Source of the DNA: JACRCG01 sp964524835
GTDB taxonomy: Bacteria > Desulfobacterota > Desulfuromonadia > Geobacterales > Pseudopelobacteraceae
Length of the DNA stretch: 64,000 bases
Reading direction: 5' to 3'
NCBI GenBank assembly: GCA_964524835.1
Contig: CAZGEG010000022.1
Span: 1-64,000, forward strand
The notes under the pieces are model-generated. The model was not told the DNA's origin. It saw only the letters and a program-made list of their open reading frames with translations, and ran no database searches. The translations under genes were made by a program, and so were the position numbers. Positions 16,542 to 24,880 of the stretch are shown here, one piece after another (position 1 is the first letter of the stretch; every line of letters begins with the position of its first letter).

Positions 16542-18173
16542 ATGGCTGTGATGATCGACCCGGAGAACAGCCGCCTGCTGAAAGTGGCGCCGCGACTATT
16601 GCAAATCCTGCGCGTGCTTGCCCGGCACAAATTCCTGGGCGCATTGCGCGGCAAGGGACACCTGCCGGCGCCGAAAGAGATGAGGGAAACCTTTGAGGAA
16701 CTTGGGCTCACCTTTCTCAAATTCGGGCAGGTGCTCGCGATGCGGCGCGATCTGCTGCCGGATGCGTACATCAATGAACTGGAGCAGCTGCATGACCAGC
16801 TGCCGGCGCAGGGAATTGATGCGGTGCGCGAGATAATTGAAGAAGAACTGGGCGCACCGATGGTGGAGCTGTTCGCCACGTTCGGCGATACGCCGCTTGC
16901 CGCCGCAACCATTGCCCAGGTGCATGAAGCGACACTGCATGACGGGCGACGCGTGGCCGTGAAGGTGCAGCGACCCGGCCTTGAGGAGATGATCTCCACG
17001 GATATCGCGGCGCTGACCTACTTGGTAAAGCTGGGGGAAAGCTTCTTGCCGCGTCTGCGCGCACTCGACCTCCCGGTCCTGGTGAGTGAATTTTCCAACA
17101 GCCTGAACCGGGAAACCGATTTCAGTCACGAAGCCCGTTCCATAGTGCTCTTTCGCGCCGCTTTGGCTGATGTCCCAGGCCTGTGGATTCCGGATGTCGT
17201 GGCGGAGCGGTCGAGCGGAAGCGTGCTCACCATGGAATTTTCGGACGGCGAACGAGTGGATTTCTATGCAAAGAACCATCCTGAAGAGATGCCCCGGCTG
17301 CTCAACACCCTGGTGCGCCTGACACTGCAAACGATCTTCGAAGAAGGCCTGTTTCATGCCGACCCGCATCCCGGCAATGTTTTGGTTCTCCCGGACGGGC
17401 AGCTTTCCCTTCTCGATTTCGGTATGACGGGCGAGCTTGACGAGCCGATGCGCGAATCGCTGACACTCCTGCTGGAAGCGGTCGTCAAAGGCGATGCGCG
17501 GGCCGCCACCGAGGCCTATCTCGAAATGACCGCATCAAGCGAAAACGTCAACCGCTCGGCGTTGTTGATGGACATAAAGGTGGTGCTCTATGATATCCAC
17601 CGGAGCGACCTGGCGGAAGTATCCATCGGGGATTCGTTCGATTCGCTGCTGCGCGCCGGAAGCCGGCACGGGGTCCACAATCCCCCCGAGTTTTTCCTGC
17701 TGACGCGTACGTTTGTCATCCTGGAGTCGATGATCCGCCAGCTTGACCCGGACCATGATTACCTGAAATCGTTTCGTGAGGAGATCTCCCGCCTGACCGA
17801 GAAGCACTTCTCCCTGGAGCGGATCAAGGAAAAAACAGGCAAGCTGGCCCGCGAAATGGAACGACTGGTCAGTGATGCACCCGGCGATACCCGCCGCGTC
17901 CTGCGGCGCTTTGCCGAGGGAAACCTGGGCCGGTTCCAGGCTCCCGCCATCGAGGCCCTCGGGGGCCGGGTAAGCCGCAACCTCGAACGGCTTACCGGCG
18001 CCATTCTTGTGGCGGGGCTCATGTTTGCCGGTTCGACGATGGTAGTTACTCCGGAAGTCGGCTGGCATCATATTTTAGGAGAAATGCTTATCGGATTCGG
18101 GGTGTTAGGCACGGTCTTGATTTCTGCCGGAGCACTGCGCCGCGATCAGGGGCGTGGCAGGGGAAGGCGTTGA
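16542..18173 (+). CDS. ABC1/UbiB-family atypical kinase (AarF-like)
   Basis: 543 residues. The family signature motifs are present: LGLTFLKFGQVLAMRRDLLP with the KxGQ region, PLAAATIAQVHEATL replacing the P-loop, VAVKVQRPG lysine, NRETDFSHEA, and the catalytic LFHADPHPGNVLV with DFGMTG. Two C-terminal transmembrane helices at about 490-535 anchor it. UbiB proteins are needed for ubiquinone or other prenyl-lipid metabolism. In this probably menaquinone-using organism the substrate is unknown. The start follows AGGAGG, and the gene lies 23 bases before a GGDEF regulator. Confidence 0.92.
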   Translation: MAVMIDPENSRLLKVAPRLLQILRVLARHKFLGALRGKGHLPAPKEMRETFEELGLTFLKFGQVLAMRRDLLPDAYINELEQLHDQLPAQGIDAVREIIEEELGAPMVELFATFGDTPLAAATIAQVHEATLHDGRRVAVKVQRPGLEEMISTDIAALTYLVKLGESFLPRLRALDLPVLVSEFSNSLNRETDFSHEARSIVLFRAALADVPGLWIPDVVAERSSGSVLTMEFSDGERVDFYAKNHPEEMPRLLNTLVRLTLQTIFEEGLFHADPHPGNVLVLPDGQLSLLDFGMTGELDEPMRESLTLLLEAVVKGDARAATEAYLEMTASSENVNRSALLMDIKVVLYDIHRSDLAEVSIGDSFDSLLRAGSRHGVHNPPEFFLLTRTFVILESMIRQLDPDHDYLKSFREEISRLTEKHFSLERIKEKTGKLAREMERLVSDAPGDTRRVLRRFAEGNLGRFQAPAIEALGGRVSRNLERLTGAILVAGLMFAGSTMVVTPEVGWHHILGEMLIGFGVLGTVLISAGALRRDQGRGRGRR

Positions 18174-18196
18174 ATGTTGAATTCCGGAGGGAAGGG

Positions 18197-19120
18197 ATGA
18201 GAATCCTGATAGCAGAAGATGACCCTGCATATCGCCAGCTTCTGGAAGAGGTACTGGCCATGTGGGGATACGATGTTGTCGTTGCCAGGAACGGCACCGA
18301 AGCCTTGCTGGTACTTCAGGCCGAAGATGCCCCGCAGCTTGTCATCCTTGACTGGATGATGCCGGGGCTGGAGGGGGTAGAGGTCTGTCGCAGAATCAGG
18401 AAAGATGCGAAAGACTATTATACGTATATTATTCTTCTGACGTCGCTGCAACGGGATGAGGACCTCGTCACCGGTATGGAAGCCGGTGCCGATGACTACA
18501 TTTTCAAGCCGTTCAAACTCAATGAATTGAGAGTGCGCCTCCGCGCCGGAAGACGGATCATCGAGCTGCAGAATGAGCTGCTGGAGGCCCGTGATCTTTT
18601 CCATGAAAAGTCTATCCACGATTCCCTTACCGGGCTGTTGAACCATGATGAGATCCTCGGCGTTCTGGACAAGGAGCTGGCCCGGTCCGAACGGGACGGG
18701 TTATGTGTCAGCATAATCCTGGCCGATATCGACCATTTCAAAGCGGTAAACGACACGTACGGCCATCTCGCGGGTGACGTGGTCCTCCGCATCATTGCCC
18801 GGAAGATGCAATCCATGGCGCGGTCATACGATGCCATCGGCCGTTTCGGAGGAGAGGAATTCCTGTTTGTCCTCCCCGAGTGCTGCATGGAGTGCGCCGT
18901 CACCTTTGCGGAAAGGCTCCGTTCATCGATCAACCTGGACAGCATCGATACCCCGGAAGGGTTGATACCGGTCACGATCAGCCTCGGGGTGGCGGCAAGC
19001 GGGAAAGACGGGAGACGGGATGGGCGCCCCCTTGTCAAGGCGGCCGATGCGGCCCTGTACAAGGCCAAGGAGAATGGGCGCAACCGCGTGGAAACGGCTC
19101 CGTACGGCGGGGTGCATTAG
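18197..19120 (+). CDS. Response regulator diguanylate cyclase (REC-GGDEF)
   Basis: 307 residues from ATG 18197, preceded by GGAGGGAAGG. The receiver domain has acidic EDD at 7-9, phospho-acceptor Asp52 in VILDWMMP and FKPF Lys near 104. The GGDEF domain has the active-site motif GGEEF at 218-222 and the inhibitory I-site RSYD at 209-212, five residues upstream. It should make cyclic-di-GMP when phosphorylated and be product-inhibited. It is the first of three consecutive cyclic-di-GMP genes. Confidence 0.95.
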   Translation: MRILIAEDDPAYRQLLEEVLAMWGYDVVVARNGTEALLVLQAEDAPQLVILDWMMPGLEGVEVCRRIRKDAKDYYTYIILLTSLQRDEDLVTGMEAGADDYIFKPFKLNELRVRLRAGRRIIELQNELLEARDLFHEKSIHDSLTGLLNHDEILGVLDKELARSERDGLCVSIILADIDHFKAVNDTYGHLAGDVVLRIIARKMQSMARSYDAIGRFGGEEFLFVLPECCMECAVTFAERLRSSINLDSIDTPEGLIPVTISLGVAASGKDGRRDGRPLVKAADAALYKAKENGRNRVETAPYGGVH

Positions 19121-19199
19121 CTGCTGGATGAACTGGCCGGTTCAAGGGCATTGAATGCGGCAAAGCAGAGCTAAAAACCTGAAGCAAGAGGGAACAGTA

Positions 19200-21263
19200 A
19201 TGGGAAAAGAGAAGGACAGGAACCTGTTGCCGTCCATAACTGAACTGCGCCGCCAGGCGGAAGAACGGCTGCGGGCGATTAAGCCGGTGCGGAAGCCGCC
19301 CCGGACCGGGGAAGAGACCCAGCGGCTCCTTCACGAGCTTGAGGTACACCAGATCGAGCTGGAAATGCAGAACGCGGAACTCATCCGCTCCAGGGGGGAG
19401 CTGGAGACGGCTCTGGATAAGTACACCGATCTCTATGATTTTGCTCCGGTCGGCTACTTCACCCTCGACAGCAGCGGTGCTGTCAGCGCCGTGAACCTCA
19501 GAGGCGCAAGCCTTCTCGGGGTAGAACGCTCACAATTGATCGGCCGGAAGTTCGGGCCGTTCGTAACCGCTGCAGATCGGCCCGCGTTCACCGAATTTCT
19601 CCGTGTGGTCTTTGCCGGTCGGGGCAAAGAGTCATTTGAAGCAGCGCTCCTGAACAAGAACAATTCATCGCTCATCGTGCAGATCGAAGCCATTGCCGCC
19701 GTCTCGGGTCAGGAGTGCCGCCTCGCCCTGATCGACATCAGTGGCCGCAGGCGGGCCGAATCTGCCCTGCAGGCGAAAGTAGAGGATCACTGGCTGCTGA
19801 TCAAAAATCTGCCGATCGGCATTGTTGTCCATGCCCCCGACACCCGGGTACTGCGCTGTAATCCCGAAGCTGCGCAATTGCTCGGGTTATCTGTCGAGCA
19901 GATTTTGGGCAAGACCGAACGCGACCCGGCGTGGCATTTTGTACGCGAAGACGGCACGCCGATGCCTACCGATGAATTTGCCTACAATCAGGTGATCGCC
20001 ACGGGGAAGGTAGTCAAGAACTTCATCATGGGCTTTGCCGTAGGGGGCAACAAGGAAAACAAGTGGTTTCTGGTGAATGCCTATCCCGAGGTTGATGATG
20101 GGGGGGTGTTGCGGCAGGTTATGGTGATGTTCACGGATATCAGCGGCATCAAGTGTGCGGATGAAAGGATACGGCGGCATCTTGAGCATCTGATCGCTCT
20201 GGTTGAAATTGACCGCGCCATCAATTTCAGTTTTGACCTTAATCTCAGTCTGACTACGCTCCTCACCCATGTCATTGTCCAGTTGGGGGTTGATGCAGCC
20301 GACGTTCTGCTGTTCAATCCCGCGTCCCGGCTGCTGGAATTCGTTGCCGGGCGTGGTTTCCACACCAAATCCATCGACCACGTGCGCCAGTCGCTGGGTG
20401 AGGGTTATGCCGGCCGCGCCGCACAGGAGCGCAGCATCGTCCATATCCCGGACCTGGCAAAGGAACAGGACCGGTTTCTGCGCAAGATGCTCCTGGCGGG
20501 AGAGAATTTCGTCAGCTACCATGGTGTGCCGCTGATAGCCAAGGGACAGGTAGTGGGGGTGCTGGAGGTGTTTCATCGAACCAGGCTTGCCCGCGACGCG
20601 GAATGGCTCGAATTCCTCAAGGCCCTGGCAGCCCAGGCGGCGATTGCGATCGACAATGTCGCCCTGTATGATAACCTGCAGCGCACCAACAACGAGCTTT
20701 TCCAGGCGTATGACGCCACCATCGAAGGGTGGTCGCGGGCACTGGAACTGCGCGACAACGAGACCGAAGGGCACACGCAGCGGGTTGCTCAGTTGACCGT
20801 CAGGCTGGCGCGCCTGTTCGGTCTGAGCGACGCCGAACTGGTGCAGGTCCGCTGGGGTGCGCTGCTGCATGATATCGGCAAGATGGGTATACCGGATGAG
20901 ATCCTGCTCAAGCATGACACGCTGACCGAGGCTGAATGGGTCGTGATGAAAAAGCATACGGTTTATGCCTACGAAATGCTCTCTCCGATCCGTTACCTCC
21001 GCTCGGCACTCGATATTCCGTACGCCCATCATGAAAAATGGGACGGCACCGGCTATCCGTTCGGCTTGAAAGGCGAGCAGATTCCGCTCGTGGCCCGCAT
21101 TTTTGCGGTGGTTGACGTCTGGGATGCGCTCCGGTCAGACCGTCTCTACCGCAGCTCCTGGTCGGTGCAGAAGGTGCGCAAGCACATCAAGTCGCTGGCG
21201 GGGACGCACTTCGACCCGCACGTTGTCAAGGTGTGTCTTGATTCGGACGTCCTCGTGGATTGA
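19200..21263 (+). CDS. PAS-PAS-GAF-HD-GYP cyclic-di-GMP phosphodiesterase
   Basis: 687 residues from ATG 19200 (GAGGGAACAGTA upstream; an ATG at 19155 has no good site). An N-terminal coil (HELEVHQIELEMQNAEL) precedes PAS domains at about 65-180 and 200-320 and a GAF domain at about 330-475. The HD-GYP domain has LLHDIGKMGIPDEIL and HHEKWDGTGYPFGLKGEQIP. The catalytic motifs are intact, so cyclic-di-GMP hydrolysis is expected. No transmembrane segment is seen. The N-terminal coil and first PAS closely resemble those of the next gene, pointing to a local duplication. Confidence 0.95.
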   Translation: MGKEKDRNLLPSITELRRQAEERLRAIKPVRKPPRTGEETQRLLHELEVHQIELEMQNAELIRSRGELETALDKYTDLYDFAPVGYFTLDSSGAVSAVNLRGASLLGVERSQLIGRKFGPFVTAADRPAFTEFLRVVFAGRGKESFEAALLNKNNSSLIVQIEAIAAVSGQECRLALIDISGRRRAESALQAKVEDHWLLIKNLPIGIVVHAPDTRVLRCNPEAAQLLGLSVEQILGKTERDPAWHFVREDGTPMPTDEFAYNQVIATGKVVKNFIMGFAVGGNKENKWFLVNAYPEVDDGGVLRQVMVMFTDISGIKCADERIRRHLEHLIALVEIDRAINFSFDLNLSLTTLLTHVIVQLGVDAADVLLFNPASRLLEFVAGRGFHTKSIDHVRQSLGEGYAGRAAQERSIVHIPDLAKEQDRFLRKMLLAGENFVSYHGVPLIAKGQVVGVLEVFHRTRLARDAEWLEFLKALAAQAAIAIDNVALYDNLQRTNNELFQAYDATIEGWSRALELRDNETEGHTQRVAQLTVRLARLFGLSDAELVQVRWGALLHDIGKMGIPDEILLKHDTLTEAEWVVMKKHTVYAYEMLSPIRYLRSALDIPYAHHEKWDGTGYPFGLKGEQIPLVARIFAVVDVWDALRSDRLYRSSWSVQKVRKHIKSLAGTHFDPHVVKVCLDSDVLVD

Positions 21264-21323
21264 GAATATGACAGCACGCTAGTAATGGAAGTGTTGAGGC
21301 CTGGTTGGAACCGGAGGTTGGCC

Positions 21324-24300
21324 ATGGGATTAAAAAAAGACAAGGGCTTATCAACTGCAGCCGGGCTGCGTCGCCGGACTGAAGGGCTGCCGGGAGATAA
21401 AACATCTGGACCGGGCACTTCCCGGACCAGGGAAGAGGCGGAGAGGCTCGCCCATGAACTCGAGGTCCACCAGATCGAGCTGGAGATGCAGAATGCCGAA
21501 CTTCGCCAGGCCAGGGACGAGGTGGAAAGGGTTCTGGTAAAGTGTACGGATCTGTACGACTTCGCCCCGGTCGGCTACTTTACCCTCGGCCGTGACGCGG
21601 AAATCAAAGCCGTGAACTTCAGCGGTGCCGGTCTGCTTAAAGTCGAGCGTTCCCGCTTGATCGGCAGGAGTTTCGGGCAGTATGTCTCGGCAAAATATCG
21701 TCCCGACTTCACCGCCTTTCTTGATCAGATCTTTACCAGCCAAACCAAGGGGTCGTGCGAAGTCACATTATTGAACAAGGGGCAGCTTCCGCTGGTCGTG
21801 CAGATCGAAGCGATGGCCACCGCTTCAGGGGAGGAGTGCCGTCTCGCCCTGATCGACATTACCGGGCGCAGGCAGGCCGAGGATGCCTTGCGCGAAACTG
21901 AAGACCGGATGTACAAGCTGGCGGAAATGGCTGTCGATGCCATTATCATGCTGGATGATAACGGGATGGTTACGTTCTGCAATGCCGCGGCGGAAAAAAT
22001 GTTCGGCAGCAGCGCCGCTGAGATCACCGGCAAGGATTTCCATCGGCTCTTCATTCCCGAACGCCACTTAGGTGCCGAAGCCAAGGGCTTTGCCCGCTTC
22101 ACGGGGCTCGGAACGGGGCCGCTGATCGGCAGGAGGACTGAAGTCACGGCGATCAGGAAGGACGGGACGGAATTTACGATGGAGCTTTCCATCTCGGCCC
22201 TCAAATTCCAGGGGAGCTGGCATGCCATCGGGATAATGAGGGATGTTTCCGAACGCAAACGGTTGGAAACGGAAATCCAGGATGCCCGTGAATATGCCGA
22301 GAACATCGTCGAAACCGTGCGCGAACCGCTGGTGGTGCTGAATGCCGAGCTGAAGGTCCTCACCGCCAACCACAGTTTTTACGACTCGTTCATGGTAACG
22401 CCGGAGGAGACGATCGGCAACTTCATCTACGACCTCGGTAACGGGCAATGGGACATTCCGCAGTTTCGTGAGCTCGTAGAGAAAATCCTCCCGCACGATA
22501 CGGTGATCAACGGCTATGAAGTCGAGCATGACTTTATCGACATCGGCCGCAAGACCATCCTGCTCAACGCCCGGCAGATCTTCCGGGAAAACATCGGCTC
22601 GCACATCATCCTCCTGGCGATGGAAGACATTACCGACCGGAAGGTGCTGGAAGCGGAAATCCAGGATGCCCTCGAATATGCCGAGAACATCGTCGAGACC
22701 GTGCGCGAGCCGCTGGTGGTGCTTAATGCCGAGCTGAAGATACTCACCGCCAACCACAGCTTCTACGATACCTTCAAGGTAACGCCGGAGGAGACCATCG
22801 GCAAATTCATCTACGACCTCGGCAACCGGCAGTGGGACATTCCCCGACTGCGGGTGCTCGTCGAAGAGATCCTCCCCAATGATACGGTGATCAACGGCTA
22901 TGAAGTAGAGCATGACTTTATCGGCATCGGCCGCAAGACCATCCTGCTCAACGCCCGGCAGATCTTCCGGGAAAACATCGGCTCGCACATCATCCTCCTG
23001 GCGATGGAAGACATTACCGACCGGAAGGTGCTGGAAGCGGAAATCCAGGATGCCCTCGAATATGCCGAGAACATCGTCGAGACCGTGCGCGAGCCGCTGG
23101 TGGTGCTTAATGCCGAGCTGAAGATACTCACCGCCAACCACAGCTTCTACGATACCTTCAAGGTAACGCCGGAGGAGACCATCGGCAAATTCATCTACGA
23201 CCTCGGCAACCGGCAGTGGGACATTCCCCGACTGCGGGTGCTCGTCGAAGAGATCCTCCCCAATGATACGGTGATCAACGGCTATGAAGTAGAGCATGAC
23301 TTTATCGGCATCGGCCGCAAGACCATCCTGCTCAACGCCCGGCAGATCTTCCGGGAAAACATCGGCTCGCACATCATCCTCCTGGCGATGGAAGACATTA
23401 CCGACCGGAAGGTGCTGGAAGCGGAAATCCAGGATGCCCTCGAATATGCCGAGAACATCGTCGAGACCGTGCGCGAGCCGCTGGTGGTGCTTAATGCCGA
23501 GCTGAAGATACTCACCGCCAACCACAGCTTCTACGATACCTTCAAGGTAACGCCGGAGGAGACCATCGGCAAATTCATCTACGACCTCGGCAACCGGCAG
23601 TGGGACATTCCCCGACTGCGGGTGCTCGTCGAAGAGATCCTCCCCAATGATACGGTGATCAACGGCTATGAAGTAGAGCATGACTTTATCGGCATCGGCC
23701 GCAAGACCATCCTGCTCAACGCCCGGCAGATCTTCCGGGAAAACGTCGGCTCACGCATTATCCTTCTCGCCATGGAAGATATCACCGAGCGGAAGCTGGC
23801 GGAGGAACGGATCGGCATAGTCATGCGGCAGCAGCAGGCCATTCTCGACAATATACCCAATATCGCCTGGCTCAAGGACAAGGAGGGAAGGTACGTCGCG
23901 TTTAACGAACCCTTCAGCAAGTCGTTGGGTGTGGCAGCGGCGGACCTGGTCGGGAAGTGCGATTATGATATCTATCCGGCCGAGCTTGCGGAAAAATACG
24001 AGCTGGATTTCAAGAATGTCATTGCGACCGGCAGGCGCACCTACCTGGAAGAGACCATTGTCGACCGGAAGGGGAAAGCCCGCTTCGTGGAAAAGATAAA
24101 AACGCCCATCTTCAACGATGCAGGGGGAGTCATCGGCATTATCGGCATCGCCCACGATGTCACCATGCGCAAGGAGGTTGAAGTAAAGCTCCGCTATGAC
24201 AGTACGCATGATGTATTGACCGGCCTCTACAACCGGACTTTTTTCGATGAGGAGCTGGAGCGTCTATCCCATGGCAGGATGTTTCCCATGAGCATCGTGA

Positions 24301-24695
24301 TGGCGGATATAAACGGCCTGAAAACAGTCAATGATACCCTGGGGCATGAAGCCGGGGATGAACTGATCCGGACGGCGGCCCGGATCATCCAGGGAGCATT
24401 CCGTGCCGAGGATATCGTCGCGCGTATCGGTGGGGACGAATTTGCCGTGCTTCTCCCGGGAACGGACAGTCTCATCGCGGAGGAGGCGGTCGGGAGGATC
24501 AAGGAGTGTCCTGAAATGGTCAGTGGCCGGGCGGCGATCGCCTTCGGCATTGCCTCCGCAGAGAGCAAAGACAAGCTGGCAGAAGCGTTAAAGCTGAGCG
24601 ACGAGAGGATGTACCTGGATAAATCCGAAAAAAAGTGTTGCGGGGAAAAGGCGCCGGGAGATCGTGGCGAAGCACCGCTCGCACCGCGGCTATAA
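21324..24695 (+). CDS. Multi-PAS diguanylate cyclase with tandem repeats
   Basis: 1123 residues from ATG 21324 with GGAGG upstream. The N-terminal coil and PAS (about 35-180) are like the preceding HD-GYP protein. A second PAS covers about 195-310. Four consecutive 128-residue PAS units cover about 320-831, each beginning near DALEYAENIVETV and ending at MEDITDRKVLEAEIQ. A final PAS (about 840-960) leads to a GGDEF domain with intact GGDEF near 1036 and I-site RAED just upstream. No membrane segment is seen. Units 2 to 4 are nearly identical, so the gene may vary in repeat number. Catalysis is expected; the ligand of the PAS units is unknown. Confidence 0.93.
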   Translation: MGLKKDKGLSTAAGLRRRTEGLPGDKTSGPGTSRTREEAERLAHELEVHQIELEMQNAELRQARDEVERVLVKCTDLYDFAPVGYFTLGRDAEIKAVNFSGAGLLKVERSRLIGRSFGQYVSAKYRPDFTAFLDQIFTSQTKGSCEVTLLNKGQLPLVVQIEAMATASGEECRLALIDITGRRQAEDALRETEDRMYKLAEMAVDAIIMLDDNGMVTFCNAAAEKMFGSSAAEITGKDFHRLFIPERHLGAEAKGFARFTGLGTGPLIGRRTEVTAIRKDGTEFTMELSISALKFQGSWHAIGIMRDVSERKRLETEIQDAREYAENIVETVREPLVVLNAELKVLTANHSFYDSFMVTPEETIGNFIYDLGNGQWDIPQFRELVEKILPHDTVINGYEVEHDFIDIGRKTILLNARQIFRENIGSHIILLAMEDITDRKVLEAEIQDALEYAENIVETVREPLVVLNAELKILTANHSFYDTFKVTPEETIGKFIYDLGNRQWDIPRLRVLVEEILPNDTVINGYEVEHDFIGIGRKTILLNARQIFRENIGSHIILLAMEDITDRKVLEAEIQDALEYAENIVETVREPLVVLNAELKILTANHSFYDTFKVTPEETIGKFIYDLGNRQWDIPRLRVLVEEILPNDTVINGYEVEHDFIGIGRKTILLNARQIFRENIGSHIILLAMEDITDRKVLEAEIQDALEYAENIVETVREPLVVLNAELKILTANHSFYDTFKVTPEETIGKFIYDLGNRQWDIPRLRVLVEEILPNDTVINGYEVEHDFIGIGRKTILLNARQIFRENVGSRIILLAMEDITERKLAEERIGIVMRQQQAILDNIPNIAWLKDKEGRYVAFNEPFSKSLGVAAADLVGKCDYDIYPAELAEKYELDFKNVIATGRRTYLEETIVDRKGKARFVEKIKTPIFNDAGGVIGIIGIAHDVTMRKEVEVKLRYDSTHDVLTGLYNRTFFDEELERLSHGRMFPMSIVMADINGLKTVNDTLGHEAGDELIRTAARIIQGAFRAEDIVARIGGDEFAVLLPGTDSLIAEEAVGRIKECPEMVSGRAAIAFGIASAESKDKLAEALKLSDERMYLDKSEKKCCGEKAPGDRGEAPLAPRL
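22281..23816 (+). repeat. Four in-frame 384-bp tandem repeats encoding PAS units
   Basis: Units start at 22281, 22665, 23049 and 23433. Units 2 and 3 look identical base for base; unit 4 matches until about 23742 and then diverges. Unit 1 is diverged in its first two thirds but matches from about 22541. The length, 128 codons, keeps the frame. Confidence 0.95.
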
Positions 24696-24774
24696 AATCG
24701 GCAGGTATTGCCGCTGCTCCTGTCTCCGCCCTGCCGTTGCGACACGCTCCGGTATACGCATAGATTCCATCAGT

Positions 24775-24805
24775 CAGGCCGCTCACGGCCTGTTCCTTCT
24801 TTTTT
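24775..24805 (+). terminator. Rho-independent terminator after the PAS-GGDEF gene
   Basis: CAGGCCG (24775-24781) and CGGCCTG (24786-24792) form a seven-pair stem with loop CTCA, followed by TTCCTTCTTTTTT. It ends the cyclic-di-GMP cluster before tex. Confidence 0.75.
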
Positions 24806-24816
24806 CCGGCAATCTC

Positions 24817-24845
24817 TTGAACAATTTTCCCCCCATCTGTAGTAC
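24817..24845 (+). promoter_or_regulatory. Candidate promoter of tex
   Basis: TTGAAC and TAGTAC are separated by 17 bases, 36 bases upstream of the tex start and just after the terminator. Confidence 0.4.
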
Positions 24846-24880
24846 CATGGGCATCCCGATCCCCGCTCTATGGAGTTGCA

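Noticed and set aside
22068..23681. 537-residue open frame on the minus strand opposite the PAS repeats
   Set aside because: It is the antisense of the repeated PAS units; its repetition simply mirrors the + strand gene, and it has no ribosome binding site.
22281..23816. Tandem repeats considered as a CRISPR-like array
   Set aside because: Units are 384 bp, contiguous, in frame and coding, with no spacers.
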